Positions 7,519 through 15,293 of a DNA stretch of 41,453 bases are shown here, in pieces (the stretch's first letter is position 1; every line of letters starts with the position of its first letter). Under the pieces are notes generated by a model that saw only the letters and a list, made by a program, of their open reading frames with translations, was not told the origin of the DNA and made no database searches. Where the stretch lies: assembly GCF_900215205.1 (NCBI RefSeq), contig NZ_OBDY01000050.1, positions 1 through 41,453 on the forward strand, read 5' to 3'. Position numbers and translations under genes: made by a program. This DNA comes from Paractinoplanes atraurantiacus (GTDB lineage Bacteria > Actinomycetota > Actinomycetes > Mycobacteriales > Micromonosporaceae).

Positions 7519-8766
7519 ATGTCCCTGAGAAAACTCGCCGGCGGAGCGATGGCCGTCCTGGTCGCCGCGGCGGCCGCGGTCGCGGTCATGACCGCGGTAC
7601 CGGCCGAGGCCGCGGTCACCGCCGGGTGCGGCAAGGCGCCGACGCTGACCAGCGGCACCCGCACCATCTCCAGCGGCGGCCAGAACCGCTCGTACATCCT
7701 GCGGGTCCCGGACAACTACGACCGCACCAAGCCGTACAAACTCATCTTCGCCTTTCATTGGTTGAACGGATCCGCGGGCAACGTGGCGAGCGGTGGCTAC
7801 TACGGGCTCCAGGGGCAGTCGAACAACTCGGCGATCCTGGTCGCGCCGCAGGGCATCGACAACGGCTGGGCCAACACCGGCAACCGTGACCTCACCCTCG
7901 TGGACAACCTGGTCTCGCTGATCGAGGGCGACCTGTGCGTCGACACCAGCCAGCTCTTCGCGCTGGGCTGGAGCTACGGCGGCTCGATGAGCTACGCCGT
8001 CGCCTGCGCCCGGCCGGCGGTCTTCCGTGCGGTGGCCGTCCTGTCCGGCGCCAACCTCAGCGGCTGCTCGCCGGGCAACCAGCCGGTCGCCTACTTCGGC
8101 ATCCACGGCACCCACGACAGCGTCCTGAACATCTCGCAGGGCCGGTCCATCCGCGACACGTTCGTCCGCAACAACGGGTGCACCGCACAGAACCCGCCGG
8201 AGCCGGCCCGCGGCAGCCTGACCCACATCACGACCGCGTACGCGGGCTGTCGCGCCGGATACCCGGTGGCGTGGGCCGCGTTCGACGGTGACCACACCCC
8301 CGAGCCGGTGGACGGATCCACCTCGACCAGCGGCGCCCTGACGTGGGTGGGCGGCGAGGTCTGGCGGTTCTTCTCGCAGCTCGGCAGCACGACGACGCCC
8401 ACGCCGACGACGCCGACGCCGACGCCGACGCCGACGACATCCACTCCTCCTCCGGCCGGCGCCTGCACCGCCGCCTACCGGATCACCGGGCAGTGGCAGG
8501 GCGGCTTCCAGGCCGAGGTCACGGTGACCGCCGGCGCCGCCGCACTGAACGGCTGGCGGGTCGGCTGGACCTTCACCGACGGCCAGACGATCACCCAGGC
8601 CTGGGGCGGCCGCGTCTCGTCGAACGGCAGCGCCCAGACCGTCACGAACGAGACCTGGAACGGCAGCCTCGCCGCCGGCGCGTCGGCCACCTTCGGGTTC
8701 CTCGGCACCACACGCGGCGCCAACAGCGTGCCCACGACCACCTGCGGACCTCAATCCGCCGGCTGA
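7519..8766 (+). CDS. Secreted feruloyl esterase (CE1/PHB-depolymerase-like) with C-terminal CBM2
   Basis: 415 residues. A signal peptide (about 1-33) precedes an alpha/beta-hydrolase domain (about 38-295). Ser152 sits in the GWSYGGS nucleophile elbow; Asp200 (GTHDSV) and His259 (DGDHTPE) are likely triad partners. A (Pro-Thr)n linker leads to a CBM2 domain (about 315-415). Such enzymes free ferulic acid esterified to arabinose on arabinoxylan, opening the polymer to xylanases, which fits its place behind the GH10 gene. A PHB depolymerase or acetylxylan esterase is the alternative. AGAGGAA precedes the ATG. Its last 16 bases overlap the end of the convergent LysR gene. Confidence 0.88.
   Translation: MSLRKLAGGAMAVLVAAAAAVAVMTAVPAEAAVTAGCGKAPTLTSGTRTISSGGQNRSYILRVPDNYDRTKPYKLIFAFHWLNGSAGNVASGGYYGLQGQSNNSAILVAPQGIDNGWANTGNRDLTLVDNLVSLIEGDLCVDTSQLFALGWSYGGSMSYAVACARPAVFRAVAVLSGANLSGCSPGNQPVAYFGIHGTHDSVLNISQGRSIRDTFVRNNGCTAQNPPEPARGSLTHITTAYAGCRAGYPVAWAAFDGDHTPEPVDGSTSTSGALTWVGGEVWRFFSQLGSTTTPTPTTPTPTPTPTTSTPPPAGACTAAYRITGQWQGGFQAEVTVTAGAAALNGWRVGWTFTDGQTITQAWGGRVSSNGSAQTVTNETWNGSLAAGASATFGFLGTTRGANSVPTTTCGPQSAG
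8398..8442 (+). repeat. Short tandem repeat encoding a Thr-Pro linker
   Basis: Tandem ACGCCGACG-type units encode the TPTPT linker between the esterase and CBM2 domains. Such low-complexity linkers easily change length by slippage. Confidence 0.7.
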
Positions 8767-9635
8767 GTCGCGATCTGCTGTAGGGCGCCGAGCACGGAGC
8801 GGACCGCGGCGCGGTGCAGCGTCTCCGGTCTGGTCAGCACGTCGACGTGGCGGGCGGCGGGCAGATCGGCCAGCGGGCGCAGCACCAGCCGCGGGTCCGG
8901 GGGAGTCGTGTGGCCGGGCAAGAGTGCCAGCGACTCCCCACCCGCGACCACCGAGGCGGCGACGGTGAACTCGTTGATCCGGTGATGGATGTCGAGGGGG
9001 CGCCCGGCCGCCGCCTCGATCGCGGTCAGCAGCCCGGTCAGCGGGAACCCGTCGTGCACGCTGATCCACGGCCAGGTGCTCACGTCGGCCGCGGTGAGCC
9101 GTTCGCGCGCGGCGAGGGGGTGGTGGGCGGACATCGCGACGTACATCGGCTCCTGAATCAGAGAAATCACCGTGAGCCGGTCGGAGGGCCAGGGCGGGCT
9201 GTGGGCCAGCCGATGGGCCAGCACCAGGTCGTAGTCGCCGACCAGAGCGGGGAACTCGGCCTCGGCCACATCCCGGTCGGCGCAGCGCACCGCCGGAAAC
9301 CGCGCGATCAGCGGCGCGAACCAGGCCAGCCCGGCGCTGTGGAACGCGGCCACGGTGACCGGCGTGCCCGGCGCCTCCAGATAGTCGCCGACCGCCCGCG
9401 ACGCCCGGTCGAGCGCGGTCATCACCTCGACCGCGGCCGTGGCCAGGGCCCGGCCCGCCTCGGTCAGCACGAGGCGGCGGCCGCTGCGCTCGGTCAAAGG
9501 CACCGGCGCCGACCGTTGCAGGACGTTGAGCTGCTGGGACACCGCCGACGGGGTGATGCGCAGGGCGCGGGCCACGGCGGCGACGCTGCCGCGCTCGCCC
9601 AACTCGCGCAGCAGCCTCAGGTGATGCGGATCCAT
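8751..9635 (-). CDS. LysR-family transcriptional regulator
   Basis: 294 residues, normal for the family. Residues 1-60 form the winged helix-turn-helix (HHLRLLRELGERGSVAAVAR, ITPSAVSQQLNVLQ); about 90-290 is the periplasmic-binding-protein-like effector domain, starting at TPVTVAAFHSAG. The ATG at 9635 stands 72 bases from the start of the divergent EamA exporter, the usual LysR arrangement in which the regulator controls its neighbour from the shared promoter. The inducer cannot be predicted. The 3' end overlaps the esterase gene by 16 bases. Confidence 0.93.
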   Translation of the reverse strand: MDPHHLRLLRELGERGSVAAVARALRITPSAVSQQLNVLQRSAPVPLTERSGRRLVLTEAGRALATAAVEVMTALDRASRAVGDYLEAPGTPVTVAAFHSAGLAWFAPLIARFPAVRCADRDVAEAEFPALVGDYDLVLAHRLAHSPPWPSDRLTVISLIQEPMYVAMSAHHPLAARERLTAADVSTWPWISVHDGFPLTGLLTAIEAAAGRPLDIHHRINEFTVAASVVAGGESLALLPGHTTPPDPRLVLRPLADLPAARHVDVLTRPETLHRAAVRSVLGALQQIATQPAD

Positions 9636-9707
9636 AAGGCTCCACTACATCGTCGATTCAGCGGATGGCGTCTTGTCTACCGTATCGCCGGGCCGCAGGC
9701 TTTCCGG

Positions 9708-10631
9708 GTGACAGGGGATCTTCTGCTGCTGGCCGTGGCCGTGATCTGGGGCAGCAGCTATCTGGCGGCCAAGACACTGGTCGTGGCCGGCGGCGTGCTG
9801 GTCGTGCTGGCGCTGCGCTACCTGGTGTCGATGGCGGCGATGCTGCCGCTGATGTTCCGGCGGCGCCCGGCGAGGGGCGAGCTGAAGGTGGGGCTTCTGC
9901 TCGGCTGCACGCAGGCGTCGGTGCTGGCTCTGGAGACGTACGGGGTGTCGCTGACCAGCGCCACCAACGCCGGCGTGCTGATCAGCCTGACGATCCTGCT
10001 CACCCCGCTGCTGCAGGGCGGCCTGCCGCCACGCTTCTTCCTGGCGGCCGGGGTGGCGACGGGCGGGGTGGTGCTCCTGGTCGCGGGGCCAGGATTGCGG
10101 ACGCCGTCGGCCGGCGACGCCCTGATGCTGGCGGCGGCCGTGGTCCGGGCCGCGCACGTCACGCTCTCCGGCCGGCTCAGCCGGCCCTCGTACGACACGG
10201 TCACCCTGACCACGCTGCAGACGGTGGTGGGCGCGGCCGTGTTCACGATCGCGGCCGGCCCGGCGCTGCTGCCGGCGGCCGGCGGTCTCGGCGCGGGGGA
10301 GTGGCTGGGCGTGCTGTACCTGGCGCTGGGCTGCAGCGTCTTCGCGTTCGTGGTGCAGCTGTGGGCCGTACGCCGAACCTCACCGGCCCGGGCCAGCCTG
10401 CTGCTCGGCACCGAGCCGGTGTGGGCCGTCCTGATCGGCCTGAGCCTGGGCGGCGAGCACTTGACGGTCCTCGCGGCGGCCGGCATCGCCCTGGTCCTGG
10501 CCGGCACTTTCTGGGGCCAGCGCGTCGAACGCGCCCATCGCACGGGGTCACTATCCTCGGCGTCGATAAAGGTGACCCGGCGGGAGGCTGCGTGTTCGAC
10601 GGAATCGGTGGGGACAACGCCGAGCGGATGA
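9708..10631 (+). CDS. EamA/DMT-family membrane transporter
   Basis: About 307 residues with some ten hydrophobic helices in two EamA repeats, the first opening with LLLLAVAVIWGSSYLAAK. The family exports amino acids, nucleosides or other small metabolites through the cytoplasmic membrane. The GTG at 9708 is the best start before the first helix; the ribosome site is weak. It is divergent from the LysR gene, which probably regulates it. The hydrophilic tail after GTFWGQRVERA overlaps the ribosome site and first codons of the YbaB gene by 40 bases, so the operon behind may be partly coupled to it. Confidence 0.88.
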   Translation: MTGDLLLLAVAVIWGSSYLAAKTLVVAGGVLVVLALRYLVSMAAMLPLMFRRRPARGELKVGLLLGCTQASVLALETYGVSLTSATNAGVLISLTILLTPLLQGGLPPRFFLAAGVATGGVVLLVAGPGLRTPSAGDALMLAAAVVRAAHVTLSGRLSRPSYDTVTLTTLQTVVGAAVFTIAAGPALLPAAGGLGAGEWLGVLYLALGCSVFAFVVQLWAVRRTSPARASLLLGTEPVWAVLIGLSLGGEHLTVLAAAGIALVLAGTFWGQRVERAHRTGSLSSASIKVTRREAACSTESVGTTPSG

Positions 10632-10966
10632 TCGACGACTGGCAGGCAGGCTTCGAGCGCCGCGCGGCGCAGGCCCGTGAGCTTGCCGGGCGGGTGGAAG
10701 GCCTGACAGGCTCGGCCCGTAGCCAGGACCGGCTCGTCGAGGTGACCGTCGGACGGTCGGGCGAGGTCACCGACCTGTGGCTCGACGAGGACACCCGGCA
10801 GCAGTCGGCGACGCGGACCGCGCGCGAGATCCTGGCCACGATCGCGGCCGCCCGAGCAGACCTGTCCGGCAGGGTGCGAGAGGCCGTCGCCGGCACGATA
10901 GGCGTGGAGTCGGAGGCGGGTCGTGCCGTCCTCAAGGGCTACGCCACCGACGAGGACGACGCGTGA
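10592..10966 (+). CDS. YbaB/EbfC-family nucleoid-associated protein (effector locus 1)
   Basis: About 124 residues. The YbaB fold is seen in the amphipathic helix around FERRAAQARELAGRVEGL, the central strands LVEVTVGRSGEVTDLWLDED, and the second helix TRTAREILATIAAARADL. YbaB/EbfC proteins are small DNA-binding dimers, but in actinomycetes related genes recur beside WXG100-type effectors, where the role is unclear. The GTG at 10592 has GGGAGG four bases upstream; an in-frame ATG at 10628 is the alternative. It opens a run of three genes overlapping by 4 bases. Paralogue of 39444-39815. Confidence 0.82.
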   Translation: MFDGIGGDNAERMIDDWQAGFERRAAQARELAGRVEGLTGSARSQDRLVEVTVGRSGEVTDLWLDEDTRQQSATRTAREILATIAAARADLSGRVREAVAGTIGVESEAGRAVLKGYATDEDDA

Positions 10967-11277
10967 GTGATCGGTTCTCCGTGATCACGCAGGATCTGGC
11001 CGCGCACGCCGGGGCGGTTGACGCCGTCGGGGACGGCGTCCAGGAGGCCGGCGGCGCGGGCCGTTCCGTGCGGGCCGGCGGGGATGCGTACGGAAAGATC
11101 TGCAACTTCCTTCCGCCTTTGATGGCTGTCCTCCAGGAGACCTTGATCCAAGGGATCGCGGACAGCGCCGACGACCTGCGCGACACCGCGCGGAAGCTGC
11201 GGGCGACGGCCGAGCATTACAACTCCACCGACGCGCGCAACGCCGACGCCATCACTCGCAGCGGGCGACTGCCGTGA
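10963..11277 (+). CDS. Small EspC/WXG100-like type VII secretion-associated protein
   Basis: 104 residues, all helical, starting at a GTG that overlaps the YbaB stop (GTGA). Pattern and length (ITQDLAAHAGAVDAVGDGVQ, IADSADDLRDTARKLRATAEHY) fit the ESX-1 EspC-like family: two long helices around a Gly-rich bend. It lacks a clean WxG motif. Such proteins usually pair with, or are exported along with, a larger WXG partner, here the next gene, whose GTG start overlaps this stop by 4 bases. Translational coupling is therefore very likely. Confidence 0.75.
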   Translation: MSDRFSVITQDLAAHAGAVDAVGDGVQEAGGAGRSVRAGGDAYGKICNFLPPLMAVLQETLIQGIADSADDLRDTARKLRATAEHYNSTDARNADAITRSGRLP

Positions 11278-12590
11278 CCAACCCGCTGGTGGCGGCTCCC
11301 TCCAGCGCGGGACCCGGTCCCATCGCCGGTCTCGCTCCGGCCGAGGACATCCAGCAGATCTACCAGGCAATCCAGAGCGGATCGTGGGTGGACGGTGCCC
11401 TCGGCCTCGCCGGTGGCGCCCTGGACGCGCTGGCGTTCGTGTCCGACCCGATCGGCTCGCTGCTGCAGTACGGCGTCGCCTGGATCATCGAGCATGTCAA
11501 ACCGCTCTCCGAGGCGCTGGACTGGCTGGCCGGCGACCCGAGCCAGGTCACGGCTCAGGCGCGGACATGGACGAACATCGCGGGCAGGCTCGCCGGCGAG
11601 GCCGACGCGCTGGCGCAGTCGGTCCGCTGGGACACCGCTGACTGGCACGGTGGTGCCGCCGAGGCGTATCGGTCGCACGCCGCGCGGCGGATGTCGGATC
11701 TCCGAGCGCTCAGCCGTGCCTCCGACACGATGGCGCTGATCACCGAGGGCGCCGGCATGCTGGTCGGCACGGTGCGGATCATGGTTCGCGACGCGATCGC
11801 CACGGTGGTGTCGCGATTGATTTCGTACGCCGTCGAGGTGCTCGCGAGCCTCGGCACCGCCACGCCGCTCGTCGTCGAGCAGGTGGCCACCCTCTGCGCC
11901 TCGTGGGCGGCGAAGATCGGCCGCTGGCTCAAGCAGCTCGTCGCCAGCATGCAGAAGTTGGCGAAGGCCATGAAGGAACTCGGTGAGGCGATCCTGGCGC
12001 TCCGCAAGGGCGGCAAGGGCGCGGACGATCTCGTCGACATGGGCAAGCGGTCCAACTGGAAGAACCCAGGCGATCGCCCGCAGGCGCCTTCCCGTCCGCC
12101 GGACGGCTACCTGCCGACCGGTGACCCGGTGTATCACGGGCCGAACTCCACGGCCGTGGGATACGACAGCAGCACGATGCGGAACTTCGATCACGTCGAG
12201 CCGAAACCGGGTGTCCACGACGTCGTGGTGCACGGCGAACCCAACGGTACGTTCCGTCCCGGTGTGGTCGGTGAGGACGGCGGCAAGTATCCGCACAACT
12301 ACACGAGTCCGGAGCAGATCGCCCAGGCCGTCCGCGACAACCCGAACTACGTTCCCGGACAGCCGGTACGCCTGGTTTCCTGCCACACCGGCCGAGTGGA
12401 CGCCGATCCGGATCTGCCGGGCCTGGTACCGGCCGGCCAGCAGGTGGCCGACTCGCTGGGCGTACCGGTGGAAGCCCCGACACAGGCGGTCGGGGTGCCC
12501 ATTTACGGTAGTGGCAAGTACGTCCCCCGAATCGCCAACAAGCCCGAACTGCCCGAAGGTAAATGGGTCACCTTCTGGCCCCGGGATTAA
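11274..12590 (+). CDS. WXG-type polymorphic effector with caspase-like (His/Cys) C-terminal domain
   Basis: 438 residues. About 39-245 is a helical secretion module with a WHG motif at 124-126 and hydrophobic segments near 160-220; no signal peptide, as expected for type VII export. A basic Pro-rich linker (about 255-285) leads to a separate C-terminal domain. There a hydrophobic strand ending in His-Gly (DVVVHG, His320) and another ending in Ser-Cys (VRLVSC, Cys370) match the layout of clan CD (caspase/gingipain-like) peptidases. A protease or related hydrolase toxin is inferred, not proven. The N-terminal half is shared with 40085-41125; the C-terminal halves are unrelated, typical of polymorphic toxins. 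The next gene, 11 bases on, would be the immunity gene. Confidence 0.8.
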   Translation: MTNPLVAAPSSAGPGPIAGLAPAEDIQQIYQAIQSGSWVDGALGLAGGALDALAFVSDPIGSLLQYGVAWIIEHVKPLSEALDWLAGDPSQVTAQARTWTNIAGRLAGEADALAQSVRWDTADWHGGAAEAYRSHAARRMSDLRALSRASDTMALITEGAGMLVGTVRIMVRDAIATVVSRLISYAVEVLASLGTATPLVVEQVATLCASWAAKIGRWLKQLVASMQKLAKAMKELGEAILALRKGGKGADDLVDMGKRSNWKNPGDRPQAPSRPPDGYLPTGDPVYHGPNSTAVGYDSSTMRNFDHVEPKPGVHDVVVHGEPNGTFRPGVVGEDGGKYPHNYTSPEQIAQAVRDNPNYVPGQPVRLVSCHTGRVDADPDLPGLVPAGQQVADSLGVPVEAPTQAVGVPIYGSGKYVPRIANKPELPEGKWVTFWPRD

Positions 12591-12601
12591 GGAGCCCGTC
12601 C

Positions 12602-12988
12602 GTGCGGACCGCCGGCATGTTCGCAGAACTCGGCCAGACTCGGCATCCGGAGCCGGTGGAGAGCATCGCCGACAACATCGGGGCCGGGCCGATCGAGGAC
12701 GCCGAGCTCGTGACCCGGTATCTGGACAACGGCTATGTGCTGATCGACATGATGGACGTCGAGCGGGACGTGCTCGATCCTGAGCAGGAGATTCTCAGCG
12801 GGTCGTCGATCATGACGGACGGCGACTGGCTCTGGCGTCAAGATCTTTCTTATTACGTACGCCGTCACCACGTCACCCTGCCGCCGGAACTGCTGGCCAC
12901 CATTCGGGAACGGCGTTACGCGATCCCGCCGGTCGATGAGGAGCGGCTGGTCGCGCTGACCGGGGACGCTGAGCGGCTCGCGTTCTGA
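12602..12988 (+). CDS. Probable immunity protein for the effector at 11274
   Basis: 128 residues, acidic, without signal peptide or membrane helix; I do not recognise a family. It follows the effector by 11 bases on the same strand, the standard place for a cognate immunity gene. The GTG at 12602 is chosen because AAGGAG stands 7 bases upstream, overlapping the effector stop. Asp/Glu clusters (IEDAEL, DMMDVERDVLDPEQE) suggest a charged binding face. The last 73 bases overlap the 3' end of the convergent MFS gene. Confidence 0.7.
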   Translation: MRTAGMFAELGQTRHPEPVESIADNIGAGPIEDAELVTRYLDNGYVLIDMMDVERDVLDPEQEILSGSSIMTDGDWLWRQDLSYYVRRHHVTLPPELLATIRERRYAIPPVDEERLVALTGDAERLAF

Positions 12989-14160
12989 CGGCGACCGGTG
13001 GTGCGGAGCAGGATCAGCGCCAGCATCGCGGCGACCGCATAGGTGCCGGCCTGGGCCTCGAGCAGCGGGAGGGTGCCGCTGACGCTTTGCAACAGGCCGC
13101 CGGCGAGCAGGCCGAGCGCCTGGCCGATGGCCTGGGCCAGGCCGAACGCCGCGAAGGCGCTGCCACGCCGGCTGTCGTCCGAGGCCTGTTGCAGCAGGCT
13201 CGTCAGGCCGGCGCCGAGAAGGACGCCCGGCGCACCGATGATGGCGAAGAGGACGACGTAGACCGGCATCGCGTGCGTCAGGAACGACAGGTTCCACGTC
13301 AGCGCGGTCAGGACGGTGAAGACGATGCTGCCGGCGATGGTCAGCCGGACGATGTCGAGGCGGGCGCCCAGCATGCCCAGCACGACGCCGGCGGCGATCG
13401 CGCCGACGGCCTGGACGCCGCGGAGCACCCCGACGTCCGCCGCGGCGCCGCCGAGGATGTCGGTGACGAAGAAGACGAACAGCAGGAGGAACAGGCCCTG
13501 GGCGACGGCCGCGACGAAGGCCACCACGATCGGTGCGCGGACCGCGGGGCCGCTTTTCGGCCGGCCGGCCGGTCGTACCGCCGGCCGGGCGCGTTCCCGG
13601 GGCAGGGTGGCGACGAGCGAGGCGGCGACCAGATAGGTCGCGATGTCCACCAGCACGACGCCGCTGAGCCCGGCGACGGCGAGCAGCACACCGCCGAGCG
13701 GGCCGCCCGCCAGGCGCCCGAGGTCGTTGTTCAGGCCGACCAAGGCGTTCGCGGACACCGCCCGGCCGGGCCCGACGAGCGCCGGCAGCATCGCGTTCTT
13801 GGCGGGCTCGAAGAACGCGGCGAAACTCGCGTGGGCGACGATGACGCCGTAGAGGATCGGCAGGTCGGATCGGTCGTGCACCGCCAGCAACGGCAGCAGC
13901 GAACAGGCCTGGGCGAGCATCGCGACGACCATGACGAGGCGGCGCGGCAGCCGGTCGGCCACGCGGCCCGCGAGCGGGGCGATCAGCACGGGCGGCGCCA
14001 GCTCGAGCAGGAACGCGAACGAGGTGCCCAGGGCCGACCCGGTCAGCTGGAGGACGACCAGCGGCAGGGCGATGAACATCAGCCAGTCGCCGGCGTCGGA
14101 CACCAGGCCGGCGATCCAGAGCCGGCGGAAGGCCGGCACCGCCAGCGCAGACGAGGTCAC
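12916..14160 (-). CDS. MFS transporter (multidrug efflux type)
   Basis: 414 residues with about twelve hydrophobic helices, opening with PAFRRLWIAGLVSDAGDWL and carrying the loop 2-3 motif GRVADRLPRR typical of major facilitator exporters. Probably drug or metabolite export through the cytoplasmic membrane. The GTG at 14160 overlaps the stop of the upstream regulator by 4 bases (GTGA), so the two form an operon, and the regulator very likely controls the pump. The C-terminal tail after LLRTTGRR is hydrophilic, Ser-rich and encoded opposite the immunity gene. Confidence 0.9.
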   Translation of the reverse strand: MTSSALAVPAFRRLWIAGLVSDAGDWLMFIALPLVVLQLTGSALGTSFAFLLELAPPVLIAPLAGRVADRLPRRLVMVVAMLAQACSLLPLLAVHDRSDLPILYGVIVAHASFAAFFEPAKNAMLPALVGPGRAVSANALVGLNNDLGRLAGGPLGGVLLAVAGLSGVVLVDIATYLVAASLVATLPRERARPAVRPAGRPKSGPAVRAPIVVAFVAAVAQGLFLLLFVFFVTDILGGAAADVGVLRGVQAVGAIAAGVVLGMLGARLDIVRLTIAGSIVFTVLTALTWNLSFLTHAMPVYVVLFAIIGAPGVLLGAGLTSLLQQASDDSRRGSAFAAFGLAQAIGQALGLLAGGLLQSVSGTLPLLEAQAGTYAVAAMLALILLRTTGRRQNASRSASPVSATSRSSSTGGIA

Positions 14161-14720
14161 CGCCCGAATCCCGGCCGGGGAAAAGCCATGAGCGAGAGGT
14201 GTACGTGTTCGGCGTCCTCCGGGCTGTCGGTCCGGGTGGGCGCGAGGTAGGGCCGCACCACCGCGTCGATGCGGCGCAGCACGGTGGCGAGTTCCTCCGG
14301 CGACAGGGACAGGCCGAAGCTGGCGTGCGAGTCGACCTCGCGCCACTGCTCCGGCAGCTCCGGCTGCCGGCGCAGGTATTCGCGGGCGAGGTGGTGGTCG
14401 AGCTCCACGGCCGCGGCGAGCACGCGGGTGACGCCGGCCTCGGAGTCGTCGGTCTCGGTGCCGACGGTGAATCCGGTGAGGGTGGTCCGCCAGGGGCGGG
14501 AGCGCCCGTCACCGGAGTCGTCCGGCTCGACGAGGCCGTGCGCGGCCAGCACCCGCAGGTGGTAGCTGCAGTTCGACGGCGTGTCCCCGACGGCCCGCGC
14601 GCACGCGGAGGCCGTCGCCGGGCCGGACGACATGAGGTAGCCGAGCACGTCGAGCCGCACCGGGTGGGCCAGGGCGTCGACGACGGCGGGGTCGGTGAGC
14701 TGGGGGCGGCGTTCCTGCAC
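14157..14720 (-). CDS. ArsR-like winged-helix transcriptional regulator
   Basis: 187 residues. The N-terminal third is a winged helix (VVDALAHPVRLDVLGYLMSS, then NCSYHLRVLAAHGLVE) of the kind named helix_turn_helix-20/ArsR; the rest is a helical ligand or dimer domain found in regulators of MFS pumps. The GTG at 14720 has GGAG 7 bases upstream. A perfect 23-bp palindrome 12-34 bases upstream of the start is the likely self-operator, so it probably represses itself and the MFS gene until a ligand binds. Confidence 0.88.
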   Translation of the reverse strand: MQERRPQLTDPAVVDALAHPVRLDVLGYLMSSGPATASACARAVGDTPSNCSYHLRVLAAHGLVEPDDSGDGRSRPWRTTLTGFTVGTETDDSEAGVTRVLAAAVELDHHLAREYLRRQPELPEQWREVDSHASFGLSLSPEELATVLRRIDAVVRPYLAPTRTDSPEDAEHVHLSLMAFPRPGFGR

Positions 14721-14731
14721 GGCGGCACTCC

Positions 14732-14754
14732 GATCTGAAAGACTCTTTCAGATC
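14732..14754. promoter_or_regulatory. Perfect 23-bp palindromic operator of the wHTH/MFS operon
   Basis: GATCTGAAAGA and TCTTTCAGATC flank one central C, immediately upstream of the regulator gene. A second copy of the right arm, CTCTTTCAGATC, lies at 14783-14794, overlapping the end of the DUF1579-like gene. Perfect symmetry and position make this a strong candidate for regulator binding. Confidence 0.75.
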
Positions 14755-14787
14755 CTAGGGCGGCGCCGGGAAACCTGCAAGGCTCTT

Positions 14788-15252
14788 TCAGATCGGCGTC
14801 GCCCGGGTGAAGTCGGCGACCCAGTTCGTCTCCCAGGTCTCGCCGCGGTCGGTGGAGAACGCCTGCTCCCAGCGGCACGAGTCGGGCGAGGCGATCGTCC
14901 ACAGGTAGCGGACGCGGATCGGGCGGCCGTTCCACTCCTCGTCGTCGTAGAAGCGGCCGACGCCGTCCGGCTCGAAGCGGCCGACGGTCGGGGGCAGGGC
15001 GAGGCCGATGTCGGTGCGGGCCCAGTAGATCGACCACAGGTCGGTGGCCGGGTCGAAGATCCGTACGGTGAGGCCGGTGTAGCCGAGCTCGGGCAGCTCG
15101 ACCTCGTCGATGTTGCCGTGGCCACCCAGGACGCTCCAGCAGCGGGTGGTGCCGGTGAACTCGTACCACTCGTCGTTGCCCGCGAGGATCTCCCGCCGGC
15201 GCCGCTGCTTGGAGGTCCAGGTGCCGATGAGGAAATCGAAGTCGTTCGCCAT
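14788..15252 (-). CDS. DUF1579-like protein (lipocalin-type fold)
   Basis: 154 residues, cytoplasmic. It starts DFDFLIGTWTSKQRR and has WSIYWARTD and RWEQAFSTDRGETWETNW, the pattern of a widespread actinobacterial family usually annotated DUF1579 or uncharacterised, resembling a beta-barrel that binds small hydrophobic ligands. Function unknown. The ATG at 15252 has no clear ribosome site and a leaderless message is possible. It lies just upstream of the wHTH/MFS pair on the same strand. Confidence 0.75.
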   Translation of the reverse strand: MANDFDFLIGTWTSKQRRRREILAGNDEWYEFTGTTRCWSVLGGHGNIDEVELPELGYTGLTVRIFDPATDLWSIYWARTDIGLALPPTVGRFEPDGVGRFYDDEEWNGRPIRVRYLWTIASPDSCRWEQAFSTDRGETWETNWVADFTRATPI

Positions 15253-15274
15253 GCGGTGAGGCTAGGGCCGTATA

Positions 15275-15293
15275 CCTGACATCCTTTGTCAGG
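15275..15293. promoter_or_regulatory. Inverted repeat CCTGACA-N5-TGTCAGG upstream of the DUF1579-like gene
   Basis: 7-bp arms around TCCTT lie 23-41 bases upstream of the ATG and also cover the stop of the preceding gene. Position and symmetry suit an operator; the cognate regulator is unknown. A weak terminator is less likely given the AT-rich spacer and short stem. Confidence 0.45.

Noticed and set aside
8398..8442. Possible CRISPR or minisatellite signal
   Set aside because: Short coding tandem repeats of a Thr-Pro linker, no spacers.
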